Shown one piece after another: positions 52,133 through 60,365 of a stretch of DNA of 64,000 bases. The DNA is from Arthrobacter sp. MAHUQ-56 (lineage in GTDB: Bacteria > Actinomycetota > Actinomycetes > Actinomycetales > Micrococcaceae). The translations under genes and the position numbers were made by a program. Location: the NCBI RefSeq assembly GCF_019710585.1, contig NZ_JAIFZQ010000002.1, positions 1 to 64,000 of the forward strand. Direction: 5' to 3'. Every line of letters starts with the position of its first letter. Position 1 is the first letter of the stretch. The notes below the pieces were generated by a model. That model worked only from the letters and a program-made list of their open reading frames with translations. It had not been told where the DNA came from and searched no databases.

Positions 52133-52759
52133 TCAGTCCGCAAGGATCTTGTAGAGGGCGCGGCGCGTCTCATCCATCTTCTCGATGGCAGCGGCGCGCT
52201 GTTCCTCGGTGACACCCGCACGGAACTGGTGGATTGCACCCATCAGCTTGGCGATGCTCTGGTGGAAATCCCGGTCCGAGCTGTCCGGCTCGGCATTCCA
52301 CGCATTCTCCATTTCATCGCCATGCTCGGCCACGTAAGCCTTGCCCGCATCCGTGAGCGCGAACTCCGTCCCGCGGCCTTCACTGAGCGCCTCAATCAGC
52401 CCCTCATCCACCAGCTGCTGGAGGGTGGGATATATCGATCCCGGGCTGGGCCGCCACATGCCGCCGGTCTTTTCGGCGATGGTCTTGATCAGTCCGTAAC
52501 CGTTGGACGGCGACTCAGCCAGGAGCGAGAGGATCGCGGCACGGACGTCGCCCCGGCTCGCACGGCGGCCCCCGCGGCCGAAGCCCGGGCCGAACCCGGG
52601 ACCAAATCCAGGTCCGAACCCCGGACCAAAGCCGGGGCCGAAACCCGGACCGAAGCCGGGCCCGCGGTGTCCGTGCGGCCCTTTGCGCCCCCTCCCCCGC
52701 TGGAAGCGGCCTTTGCCGAATTCCGGGCCGGGCTGTTTTTCGTCAAATATGCCTTTCAT
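52133..52759 (-). CDS. PadR family repressor with GPGF-repeat N-terminus
   Basis: 208 residues. Residues 1-63 are a Gly/Pro/Phe/Arg-rich low-complexity arm containing seven GPGF units. The PadR winged helix follows (DVRAAILSLLAESPSNGYGL, then IKTIAEKTGGMWRPSPGSIYP, TLQQLVDEGLIEAL). The C-terminal dimerisation helices end AAIEKMDETRRALYKILAD. PadR proteins repress efflux or stress genes. A 10-bp-arm dyad 44 bp upstream suggests autoregulation. Divergent from a PBP gene, which may be a second target. Confidence 0.9.
   Translation of the reverse strand: MKGIFDEKQPGPEFGKGRFQRGRGRKGPHGHRGPGFGPGFGPGFGPGFGPGFGPGFGPGFGRGGRRASRGDVRAAILSLLAESPSNGYGLIKTIAEKTGGMWRPSPGSIYPTLQQLVDEGLIEALSEGRGTEFALTDAGKAYVAEHGDEMENAWNAEPDSSDRDFHQSIAKLMGAIHQFRAGVTEEQRAAAIEKMDETRRALYKILAD
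52580..52663 (-). repeat. Seven 12-bp tandem units encoding GPGF
   Basis: Imperfect 12-bp repeats within the PadR gene, each encoding Gly-Pro-Gly-Phe with varied synonymous codons. Codon differences show the array is not a very recent expansion. Confidence 0.9.
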
Positions 52760-52802
52760 GGTGGCATCTTCCCTTCTTCGTAAGAGTCCGCTGCTGTCGT
52801 CA

Positions 52803-52834
52803 GCGATAGTTAACGATATGTCGGTAACTATCGC
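52803..52834. promoter_or_regulatory. GCGATAGTTA-N12-TAACTATCGC operator-like dyad
   Basis: Perfect 10-bp arms (52803-52812 and 52825-52834) in an AT-rich patch between the divergent PadR and PBP genes, 44 bp upstream of the PadR start and 103 bp upstream of the PBP start. The spacing and symmetry suit a PadR dimer. Confidence 0.65.
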
Positions 52835-52936
52835 TCGTCAACGGTTCGGCGTGACCAAATCCTGACCTTTCGGCGTCTGGAAGGCCCCCGGTGGGCGGCG
52901 TATCCTGTTCACACCTGCCGAGTACGGGGGCTGGAG

Positions 52937-55114
52937 ATGGCGAAGAAGAGCAAGCCCAGGCGCGGGTTCGGGGCCGTCGTGGGACGGCTCGTGGGGTTCC
53001 TCGCAGCGAGCGTGATGTGCGGCGTGCTGGCGGCCAGCCTCGTTGTGCCGGCGGTCGCGGCGGCGGGCCTTGGGGTCAGCACCTCCATCGGCTTTTTCGA
53101 CAACCTGCCGGCGGAACTGACCGTGCAACCGCCGTCGCAAGCCACCAAAGTCCTCACCTCAGACGGCCAGCCGATCGCCACCTTCTATGCCGAGAACCGG
53201 GTGCGGGTACCGCTGGACCAGATGTCACCCTTCATCAAGGACGCCATCGTGGCCATCGAGGACAGCAGGTTCTACGAGCATGCCGGCGTGGATCCCCAGG
53301 GCATCCTGCGTGCGGTGGTCTCCAACCTGACCAAGGGCGGGCAACAGGGCGCGTCCACCATTACCCAGCAATATGTCACCAATGTCCTGAACGAAGCCCA
53401 GCTCTCGCAGGACAGGCCGGATGAAGTGGTCCTCAGCGGCCAAAAGAACATGGGCGACAAGTTGCGGGAGATGAAGCTCGCCATCACGCTGGAGAAGAAG
53501 TACACCAAGGACCAGATCCTTGAGGGCTACTTGAACATCGTGTTCTTCAACAGCAACGCGTACGGGATCGAAGCGGCAGCCCATTACTTCTTCAGCACCA
53601 CCGCGAAGGATCTCACCCTTCCCCAGGCCGCGCTGCTGGCCGGGCTGGTCAACAGCCCCACCTTCTACAACCCGGAGACCAATCCGGATAAGTCGATCGT
53701 GCGCCGCAACCAGGTCCTGTCGGAGATGCTGCGGCTGCACAAGATCACCCAGGCCCAGCACGACGAGGCCGTGGCCGCACCGATCGAACTCAAGATCACG
53801 CCTGAGAGGCAGGGTTGTGCGTACGCGGCGATGGCGCCGTACTTCTGCGACTACGTCTCCCACCTCATCCTGAACAACCCCGCCTACGGGCAAAGCGACA
53901 TTGAGCGGGAGCGGAAGCTGTACCGCGGCGGCCTCACGATCGTCACCACCCTGGACAGCAGGCTCCAGGCAGCAGCGCAGGCCCAGGTGGACGGGACAGC
54001 CGGGGCCAACCCGGACCGGTGGGCAGCGTCGCTGGTGACGGTGCAGCCGGGCAGCGGCAGGATCCTGGCCATGGCACAGAACACCGTCTTCCTGCCGGAG
54101 CCGGGCAAGTTCGACACAAACCTGAACTTCAACGTGGATGCGAAGGACGCCCAGGGCAACGACCTGAATGGGGCCGGCGGGTTCCAGCCGGGGTCCACCA
54201 TGAAGCCGTTCACATTCGCGGAGTGGCTGAACGAGGGCAAGACGCTGACGGCGGAGGTGGACGCCTCGCGCCGGGTTTATCCCTTGGGCTTCCCCTGGCG
54301 GGACAGCTGCGGCAAGGTGTTGGGGGCGTACAGCACTGCACAGAATAATCCGACCCTGGGCGCCGCCGATGACCTGCAGAACGCCGAGGACGGCTTCTAC
54401 CGGCCCATGCCGGTCAACTACGGCCTCTACAACTCGATCAACACCGCCACGTTCGCATCAGCGGCGCAGCTGGACTTCTGCGGCATCCAGAAGATGGTGG
54501 ATGCCGTTGGACTTCACAGCGGCCTCGACGGCGCCCCCATCAACATGCACCAGCTGGGCAACCTCCTGGGCGGCACCGGGGTCTCCCCGCTCAACCTGGC
54601 CAATGCCTTTGCCACCTTCGCCACCGACGGCCGTTTCTGTGCCCCGATCGCCATCCTGGAAGTCAGGGATGCCAGCGGCGGAAAGCTGCCGGCACAGGCC
54701 CCGGAATGCCGCGACGCCGTCAAACCGGACGTGGCCCGCGGGGTGAACTCGGTACTGCAGGATGTTTTGAAGAAGGGCTCGGGCGTCTGGATCAACCCCA
54801 AGGTCCATGACAAGGTGCCGACGGCGGCCAAGACCGGAACGTCCAACAACAACGGGTCCACCTGGGTGGTGGGCTATACGACGGGAATCGTCACGGCGTC
54901 CTTCTTCGGCGACGCACTTGAAGGCCAGAAGCGGTCCGGGCAGAACGTGACCATCAACGGTACGTTCTACCCCCGCCTTGATGGCTATATGATCGCCGGC
55001 CCGCAGTGGGCCAACTACATGCTTAAGGTCGCTCCGCTCTATCCTGCCGGAGCCTTCCCGCCGCCTCCGGCTTCGATGATCGGGCCGAACCCGTCACCCA
55101 GTCCCAAGCCGTAG
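52937..55114 (+). CDS. Class A penicillin-binding protein (transglycosylase-transpeptidase)
   Basis: 725 residues. A short basic cytoplasmic tail and one membrane anchor (about 18-48) precede the GT51 glycosyltransferase domain (VAIEDSRFYEHAGVDPQG, GASTITQQYV, KILEGYLN-type ILEGYLNIVFF). The transpeptidase domain has SxxK in PGSTMKPF (about residue 420), SxN in LYNSINTA and KTGTS near 632. The C-terminal tail is Pro-rich (PPPPAS...PSPSPKP). It polymerises and cross-links peptidoglycan. Actinobacteria have several such proteins; this is not tied to a cell-division cluster here. Confidence 0.94.
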   Translation: MAKKSKPRRGFGAVVGRLVGFLAASVMCGVLAASLVVPAVAAAGLGVSTSIGFFDNLPAELTVQPPSQATKVLTSDGQPIATFYAENRVRVPLDQMSPFIKDAIVAIEDSRFYEHAGVDPQGILRAVVSNLTKGGQQGASTITQQYVTNVLNEAQLSQDRPDEVVLSGQKNMGDKLREMKLAITLEKKYTKDQILEGYLNIVFFNSNAYGIEAAAHYFFSTTAKDLTLPQAALLAGLVNSPTFYNPETNPDKSIVRRNQVLSEMLRLHKITQAQHDEAVAAPIELKITPERQGCAYAAMAPYFCDYVSHLILNNPAYGQSDIERERKLYRGGLTIVTTLDSRLQAAAQAQVDGTAGANPDRWAASLVTVQPGSGRILAMAQNTVFLPEPGKFDTNLNFNVDAKDAQGNDLNGAGGFQPGSTMKPFTFAEWLNEGKTLTAEVDASRRVYPLGFPWRDSCGKVLGAYSTAQNNPTLGAADDLQNAEDGFYRPMPVNYGLYNSINTATFASAAQLDFCGIQKMVDAVGLHSGLDGAPINMHQLGNLLGGTGVSPLNLANAFATFATDGRFCAPIAILEVRDASGGKLPAQAPECRDAVKPDVARGVNSVLQDVLKKGSGVWINPKVHDKVPTAAKTGTSNNNGSTWVVGYTTGIVTASFFGDALEGQKRSGQNVTINGTFYPRLDGYMIAGPQWANYMLKVAPLYPAGAFPPPPASMIGPNPSPSPKP

Positions 55115-55120
55115 CGGCCC

Positions 55121-55726
55121 TTAGCCCGTCCCCTTCCACAGCCGCTGCCACCACGACCGCTCGGGCTCCGGTTCCCGGGCTGGCTCCGGAGTGCGTGCCG
55201 CCCGGCGCTGCCGCCAGCGCTCCACGTCCCCCTCCACGTCCCGGGTCTTGGTGATGACCGGCGGACCGCCCTGGAGCTGCCGGCGGGCGTCGATCACACG
55301 CCGGTTGAAGTCCGCCAGGATGTCGCGGACCTGCTGCTCGGTGTACTGCGCGTCAAGCTTGGCGTCGAGCCCAGCGTCCTCCGTGCGCAAGAGGATGGCC
55401 GCGGGTCCCAGACCACTGATGTTCTCCCGCTGGATAAGGCCCTTGACCCACCAGTCGGGGTCATAAGACTCGCCAAGTCCGGGAATTGGCTTGCCGGCGT
55501 ACTTGAGGTTGTCGAACTTGCCCTGCGCCATGGCGTCCCGCACGAGGTATTCGGCGCGGGCAGCATCGCTGACCTTCCTGCGCTTCCCGCGTTCCTTCTC
55601 CTCAAGGGCATCCAGGGCGGCTTCCTCTTCGGCGCTGATGCCCGCACCCCGGTACGAGCGGACCTCCGCCGCCCGCTCCAGTCGCTTCCGGAAATCACTT
55701 GCCCCGCTGCCCACTCCTGCCACCAC
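55121..55726 (-). CDS. DUF1992 (DNAJC28-like) protein
   Basis: 201 residues. The central DUF1992 domain reads AMAQGKFDNLKYAGKPIPGL, then DPDWWVKGLIQRENIS and LLRTEDAGLDAKLDAQY, highly typical of bacterial DnaJ-homologue subfamily C member 28-like proteins. Charged coils flank it, and the C-terminus is WWQRLWKGTG. Function unknown. Convergent with the PBP gene (6 bp). Confidence 0.88.
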   Translation of the reverse strand: MVAGVGSGASDFRKRLERAAEVRSYRGAGISAEEEAALDALEEKERGKRRKVSDAARAEYLVRDAMAQGKFDNLKYAGKPIPGLGESYDPDWWVKGLIQRENISGLGPAAILLRTEDAGLDAKLDAQYTEQQVRDILADFNRRVIDARRQLQGGPPVITKTRDVEGDVERWRQRRAARTPEPAREPEPERSWWQRLWKGTG

Positions 55727-55788
55727 CGATCGCGTTGCCCCTGGTCCAGTATTCAGAAGCTTGCCGCGCCAATCAACGCCCAGGCGGG

Positions 55789-56277
55789 TCAGCGCCCGGC
55801 GAGGATACCGTCCATCTGGCCCACTGCCTCCCTCAGGCCTTCTTCCATACCCATGGCCATAATTTGTTCCAGCTGTTCCTCGGACTCGAAGGTCGACAGC
55901 ATGGTCATGCGCGTCCGCTCCCCCAGCGGTTCCAGGCTCACCGTCGCATGGCTGATGCCCAAGTCACCGGTGGGTTTGCCGTCGCTGTCGGCGAAGCCGT
56001 CGTTGAATTCGAGCCGATGCGGCGCGTCGATGCTGGTGAACTCCCACCAGCCGTGCGATTTCTCCCCCTGCGGACTTGTCATGTAGTAGCTGGCTTGGCC
56101 ACCGGGCACGAATTCGTGCTTGTAGAACGTGGCCGGATAGGTGGGCGGACCCCACCAGCGCTCCAGCTGCCGCGGGTCCTCGAAGAGCTGCCAGACGCGC
56201 TCCGCGCCGGCCTCGAACTCGGCAACGAGGGTAAGGCTCAGGGCCTCAGGGTTCTTATCCGTACTGATGACTGTCAT
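55789..56277 (-). CDS. SRPBCC/AHSA1-family protein
   Basis: 162 residues of the START-like fold: LVAEFEAGAERVWQLFEDPR, LERWWGPPTYPATF, HGWWEFTSIDAPHRLEFNDG, TRMTMLSTFESEEQLEQI. Family members bind small hydrophobic ligands or assist Hsp90. The WWGP motif is typical of AHSA1-like bacterial proteins. Role unknown; probably monocistronic. Confidence 0.9.
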   Translation of the reverse strand: MTVISTDKNPEALSLTLVAEFEAGAERVWQLFEDPRQLERWWGPPTYPATFYKHEFVPGGQASYYMTSPQGEKSHGWWEFTSIDAPHRLEFNDGFADSDGKPTGDLGISHATVSLEPLGERTRMTMLSTFESEEQLEQIMAMGMEEGLREAVGQMDGILAGR

Positions 56278-56400
56278 GGCAATGCCTTCCTAACCTTCAG
56301 CGGGAACGCCGGCTATGCGGGCGGCAGGTTGCCGCCAGATCTGTTCATATTCGTCGGGCAACTGCCGTGTCAACGGTTTGGCCGCCGGTAGTTTGATCCC

Positions 56401-57129
56401 ATGAGCATCTACCTGGCCGGCGCCGGGCCGGATCCTGCCGGCTTTCCCGACGTCTTTGACCGGTTCGCGGCGGACGCCTCCCGTCGCATCGGGCCGGGAC
56501 GTCCGGCAAGGATCGCGGTCGCGGTGCATGGCACCGGCGCTGGAGCGCCGGATCTCCTGGCCGCCTACACGCAGCCCCTCCAGGCAAGGATCACCTGCGA
56601 AATTGCCCCGGTGCTCCTTGAGGCAGGCGTGCCCGCTGACCCGGCAATGTTCGACCGCGTGGATGCCTTGGTGGTGGGCGGCGGTCTCACTCCGGCCTAC
56701 TGGTCAGGGCTGCACCAGGCGGGCCCGGCAATCCGGCGGCTGGTTACCGCCGGAGCCCCCTACCTCGGGTTCTCCGCAGGGGCCATGGTTGCGGCCGAAA
56801 GGGCACTGATCGGCGGCTACCGGATCAACGGGGTGGAGGTGTGCGGCGAAGAGTGCTCCGAAGGCCTTGATGCCGTGGACCTCCGTGATGGCTTGGGGCT
56901 CGCCCCGTTCGCCGTGGATGTGCACGCCGCACAGGCGGGCACACTAAGCCGCGCGGTGGGCGCGGTGGCTGCGCGGCTCGTGGAACGCGCCGTCGCCATC
57001 GACGACGGCACCGCCCTGGTGCTGGAGGCTGCCGGCGGCCAGGACTACGACGTCGTAGGCCGCGGCAACTGCTGGGACATCCGCAACCAGTCCGGCGCCG
57101 CCGTCGTGTCCGTCCTGCCGGCCGGCTGA
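56401..57129 (+). CDS. Peptidase S51 / class I glutamine amidotransferase-like protein
   Basis: 242 residues. VDALVVGGGLTPAYW and YLGFSAGAMVAAERAL, with the nucleophilic Ser in GFSAGAM, follow cyanophycinase/dipeptidase E (S51). The Ser-His-Glu partners cannot be placed with certainty. It may cleave aspartyl dipeptides or cyanophycin-like material. No cyanophycin synthetase gene is near. Confidence 0.78.
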   Translation: MSIYLAGAGPDPAGFPDVFDRFAADASRRIGPGRPARIAVAVHGTGAGAPDLLAAYTQPLQARITCEIAPVLLEAGVPADPAMFDRVDALVVGGGLTPAYWSGLHQAGPAIRRLVTAGAPYLGFSAGAMVAAERALIGGYRINGVEVCGEECSEGLDAVDLRDGLGLAPFAVDVHAAQAGTLSRAVGAVAARLVERAVAIDDGTALVLEAAGGQDYDVVGRGNCWDIRNQSGAAVVSVLPAG

Positions 57130-57168
57130 CCACAACCGTCCGCCCAACCCCGCCGGCTGGAACGGTGG

Positions 57169-57900
57169 CTACGCGTCGAAGTGGGTCTTGATGCCGGAGC
57201 CGGAGAGCTGCTCGATCAGTTCCCTGGCGACGTCCCGCAGCTTGCGGTTCCGGTTGCTGGACACCTTCGTGAGGATAGCCATGGCCTCCTCCTGGGAGCA
57301 GCGGTTCTGGGCCATGATCACCCCGCAGGCCAGGTTGATGGCGGTCCTGCTCTCCAGGGCCGCTTCCAGGTCGTCCGCCCGGTTCTGGGCGTTGTTGATG
57401 CGCACCGAAAGATGCAGCGCGTTGTGGGCGGCGGCGGCGAAGCCAATCGCCTTGTCGTACACGTCCGCGGTGAACACTCCAGTGCTGGTGGCGAAAAAGT
57501 TCAGCGCCGCGCTGGCATCGGCGGTAATTTCCAGCGGCACTCCCAAAGTACTGTGGACGTTCCGTTCCGTCAGCTGCCGGCAGTAGGTCCGCCACCTCGA
57601 ATCCTTGGCGACATCATCGATGAGGACAGGGGTCATCTCCCGCAGCGCCCGGATACAGGGCCCGTCGCCCAGGGCCTGTTCCAGGTTGTCGAGTTCCAGT
57701 GCCCGCGCACTGCTCGCGGCGACGGTGGCCGGCCGCCGGCGGAGCTTCAGGGTGACGGCGCATTCGATGTCGTCCCCGGCAGCTTCGGACACTGCCGCGG
57801 CAGCCAACCCTGAGAGGCCGGACAGGAATTCCAGCGCGTTCCCGGCCCCCACGAGGATTTCCTGGAGGAGAAGGACGGACTCGTTATCGGCATTTGGCAT
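57169..57900 (-). CDS. GAF and ANTAR domain regulator (copy 2)
   Basis: 243 residues. GAF domain about 15-165 (CAVTLKLRRRPATVAASSAR, then DNLEQALGDGPCIRALREMT, STLGVPLEITADASAALNFF). ANTAR domain about 180-235 (TAINLACGVIMAQNRCSQEE, AMAILTKVSSNRN, LRDVARELI). Presumed ligand-controlled RNA-binding antiterminator. It is divergent from the 83-residue gene and third GAF-ANTAR copy; the 272-bp gap between them contains small GC-rich hairpins but no gene. Confidence 0.9.
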   Translation of the reverse strand: MPNADNESVLLLQEILVGAGNALEFLSGLSGLAAAAVSEAAGDDIECAVTLKLRRRPATVAASSARALELDNLEQALGDGPCIRALREMTPVLIDDVAKDSRWRTYCRQLTERNVHSTLGVPLEITADASAALNFFATSTGVFTADVYDKAIGFAAAAHNALHLSVRINNAQNRADDLEAALESRTAINLACGVIMAQNRCSQEEAMAILTKVSSNRNRKLRDVARELIEQLSGSGIKTHFDA

Positions 57901-58172
57901 GGGTTCATCCTACTGTCGGCAGCCAGGACAATGGCTGTTTGTACCCGGCCAATCACCCCCAGCCTGTACCGGAATAAACCGCGGGGGCGTACTGTCAGAG
58001 GTAGGAGATTTCGGGATAGTGACTGATCCGGAGGTTGAATGCAGGGGCCGCCCGCGCTGAGAGCGGAGGCCGCAAGCCAGGGGAAACGCCCCCAGGCGTA
58101 ACAAAGGATCGAGGCCGGACGGCCCATGAAGAACGCACCCACCACATCCACACAGAACTGCGGCGCGCAGGC

Positions 58173-58424
58173 ATGACCGCAGATTGGACCCGTGGCCCGG
58201 ACCAGCAACTGGAGGCCGACGAGGAACGCCATGGAGCGGCGGAGCGTTTCCGTGACGCCGACTTCCCGCTCATGAAGCTGTGGACGTATTACTACGGAAT
58301 CGGCGGGGATGTTGACGAGGTGTCCCTGGACGCCTACCTCAATGAAGCGCTGCGCCTTCCTGCAGCGCAGGTAGGCCTGATCAAGACCGCCATGACGGAA
58401 CTGGCCGGAGACGACGACCGATGA
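58173..58424 (+). CDS. Small hypothetical protein coupled to a GAF-ANTAR gene
   Basis: 83 residues: MTADWTRGPDQQLEADEERH, then RDADFPLMKLWTYYYGIGGD and LDAYLNEALRLPAAQVGLIK. Acidic and helical. The stop overlaps the start of the GAF-ANTAR gene by 4 bp (ATGA), so it is a coupled partner, perhaps a modulator of that regulator. The frame is open upstream to 58035, but that part has low third-position GC and is unlikely to be coding. Confidence 0.7.
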   Translation: MTADWTRGPDQQLEADEERHGAAERFRDADFPLMKLWTYYYGIGGDVDEVSLDAYLNEALRLPAAQVGLIKTAMTELAGDDDR

Positions 58425-59194
58425 CCGGAAACGATGGACAGGCGCAGGAGCCGGACGGCCTGGCTCAAGCGGCGGACACGGACCCGGTGCATTCCTTCCA
58501 GCAGATGGTGCTGGAGAACCCCGACATTAAGGGCTTCCTCGCTGAACTGGCCCTGCTCGCTGCCGCCCGGTTGTCCGTTCCGGGAAACAGCATCCACGCG
58601 GGTGTCACGGTGCTGAGGCGCAAGAAGCCCGAGGCCGTGGCCGCCAGCGATGCCGCCGCCAGAGCCTTGGATGAATTGCAGAACGGCTTCGGCGACGGTC
58701 CGTGCCTCACGGCACTCCGGCACCGGACCACCATCCTGGTCCCGGACCTCACCGCGGAAAGCCGGTGGGCACCCTACGTCCAGACCGCCGTGGACCACGG
58801 CGTCGCCTCCATTCTTGCCGTCCCCTTGGACCTTGCCGGCGACGCCGAGGCCGTCCTGAACCTGTATTCCGGGTGCAGCCACGGGTTTTCCGGGGAGGAC
58901 ATCACCTCGGCGGAGGCCTTCGCCGGGCAGGCAGCGAGCTCACTGCGCCTCATCCTCCGGATCACCCAGCTCAGTGACGCCCGGAATGACCTGTCGGCTG
59001 CCATGCATTCCCGGACCGTGATCGACATGGCCGTGGGCGCCGTCATGGCGCAAAACCGGTGCGACCGGGATACAGCCTTCAGCATCCTGACCAGGGCCTC
59101 CAGCACCCGAAACGTCAAACTCCGGGATGTGGCGGCCACGGTGATCACGTCCATTTCAGGGGAAGAGCACATCACCACCCACTTTGACGAGTAG
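58421..59194 (+). CDS. GAF and ANTAR domain regulator (copy 3)
   Basis: 257 residues. GAF domain about 35-175 (GVTVLRRKKPEAVAASDAAA, NGFGDGPCLTALRHRTTILV, VASILAVPLDLAGDAEAVLN). ANTAR domain about 195-250 (TVIDMAVGAVMAQNRCDRDT, AFSILTRASSTRN, LRDVAATVI). More like copy 1 in its ANTAR tail (SSTRN..KL.DVA, then THxD/E ending). Translationally coupled to the preceding 83-residue protein. Confidence 0.9.
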   Translation: MTGNDGQAQEPDGLAQAADTDPVHSFQQMVLENPDIKGFLAELALLAAARLSVPGNSIHAGVTVLRRKKPEAVAASDAAARALDELQNGFGDGPCLTALRHRTTILVPDLTAESRWAPYVQTAVDHGVASILAVPLDLAGDAEAVLNLYSGCSHGFSGEDITSAEAFAGQAASSLRLILRITQLSDARNDLSAAMHSRTVIDMAVGAVMAQNRCDRDTAFSILTRASSTRNVKLRDVAATVITSISGEEHITTHFDE

Positions 59195-59442
59195 GCAAGG
59201 CGCCGCAAAGAAGCGCTGTGGCGCCGGTCACACGTGATGAGACTCACTCGCAATAAAACGCTTTTCGGCTGGGCCAGCCCCTCCGGTTTGGGCACTATGG
59301 AATGGAGGGCGGGAATCTCCGCCTTGACATCCTGGTGACGCAACGAGGCCCACCGGTGAGCCACAGCCCACCGACGCCCCGGAGCGCGGACAGGCCGAAC
59401 CCCGGCGCGGATCGCCGGACCGATGTAGGAAAGTACTGAACA

Positions 59443-59640
59443 ATGACGTTTGACACTGCCAAATCCGTATCCCTGAAGATCTGGGACAGGGCCGCACTGC
59501 ACGAGACCCTTGACTCCGCGGTCAGCGCCCTTTCAGCCCGCCACAACACCACCAACTGCCGCATCGCCGTCACCTGCAGCGGTCCCAACACGTTCACGCT
59601 GAGCGTGCGGGGCGAGGACCACGCACTGGCTTCCGTCTAG
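59443..59640 (+). CDS. Small hypothetical protein after GAF-ANTAR copy 3
   Basis: 65 residues: MTFDTAKSVSLKIWDRAALH, then LDSAVSALSARHNTTNCRIA and FTLSVRGEDHALASV. AGGAAAG before ATG. Family not recognised. Coding is supported by the ribosome-binding site, GC-rich third positions and a strong terminator right after its stop. 248 bp after the ANTAR gene, a gap in which I see nothing definite. Confidence 0.6.
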   Translation: MTFDTAKSVSLKIWDRAALHETLDSAVSALSARHNTTNCRIAVTCSGPNTFTLSVRGEDHALASV

Positions 59641-59654
59641 GCGGCCCCGCCTCA

Positions 59655-59705
59655 GAAGGGGAGCGGATGACGGCGGGACTTTCCCGCCGTCATCCGCTCC
59701 CCTTC
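59655..59705 (+). terminator. Perfect 24-bp-stem terminator
   Basis: Arms 59655-59678 and 59682-59705 are exactly complementary around a 3-base loop (CTT) and are followed by TCTTT. This is the strongest hairpin in the window and ends the 59443 gene transcript. Confidence 0.85.
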
Positions 59706-59849
59706 TCTTTGGCCTTGCGACCTATGGGGCTTTGGTCCCTGTCTGGCGCTGATCCGGCGCTTATAGCCTCGATAGCAAGGCCCGCCAGCCGCGCCCGACG
59801 CGGCGCAGGACAAGCCGGGGGGGCCTGACCGTCGCAAAAGGAGAATCCA

Positions 59850-60302
59850 ATGGGCCATATCAAGGTGAGCATGCCGATCGATGCGCCGGTGGAGCGTGTC
59901 GTAGAGATCGCGTCAGACCCTACGCACTGGGCCGCCTGGTGGGTCAACCTGGGCGAGGCCGAGAAGATCGAGGGCGACGGCGGAGTGGGAACCGTCGTCG
60001 AACACAAGTACCTCATGGCGGGCGTTCCGTTCCACGTCACCACCCGGGTGACCGGGCAGGAAACGACGGCGGCCGGCGGGCAGCGGTTCCGCATCGAATT
60101 CGAAGGCCCGCTCAAGGGAAAGCAGACGTGGGACTACGATCCCGCCGGGAACGGCACCACCCTCGTCACGGCCGAGATCGACTACAACGTGCCCGGCAGT
60201 GCGATCGGCAAGTTGGCGGACGAAGTCATTATCGAGCGCATGCAGGAACGCGCGCGCCAGCAGACCCTCGAGAACCTCAAGCTCCTGGTCGAAGCCGGCT
60301 GA
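59850..60302 (+). CDS. SRPBCC family protein
   Basis: 150 residues of the polyketide-cyclase/START-like fold: IKVSMPIDAPVERVVEIASD, HWAAWWVNLGEAEKIEG, TVVEHKYLMAGVPFHVTTRV, GNGTTLVTAEIDYNVPGSAI. A ligand-binding role is likely but unassigned. AAAGGAGAATCCA before ATG. 63 bp before the nitronate monooxygenase gene, perhaps in one transcript. Confidence 0.85.
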   Translation: MGHIKVSMPIDAPVERVVEIASDPTHWAAWWVNLGEAEKIEGDGGVGTVVEHKYLMAGVPFHVTTRVTGQETTAAGGQRFRIEFEGPLKGKQTWDYDPAGNGTTLVTAEIDYNVPGSAIGKLADEVIIERMQERARQQTLENLKLLVEAG

Positions 60303-60365
60303 CGCCCGGCAGCGCGGAACGGCGTAGCATTCGTCAGGTATGCGCAGCCAGCCAGAAAGGGACCC

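Noticed and set aside
52580..52663. Regular 12-bp repeats considered as CRISPR or iteron array
   Set aside because: They are in frame, encode GPGF and have no spacers. They belong to the PadR coding sequence.
58040..58130. CTGAGA and GGGGAAACGCCCC in the gap between GAF-ANTAR copies 2 and 3, recalling TPP or cobalamin riboswitch boxes
   Set aside because: The partner motifs of either riboswitch (ACCTGAT..GG / B12 box) are absent and no thiamine or cobalamin gene follows. The hairpins are only 4 bp.
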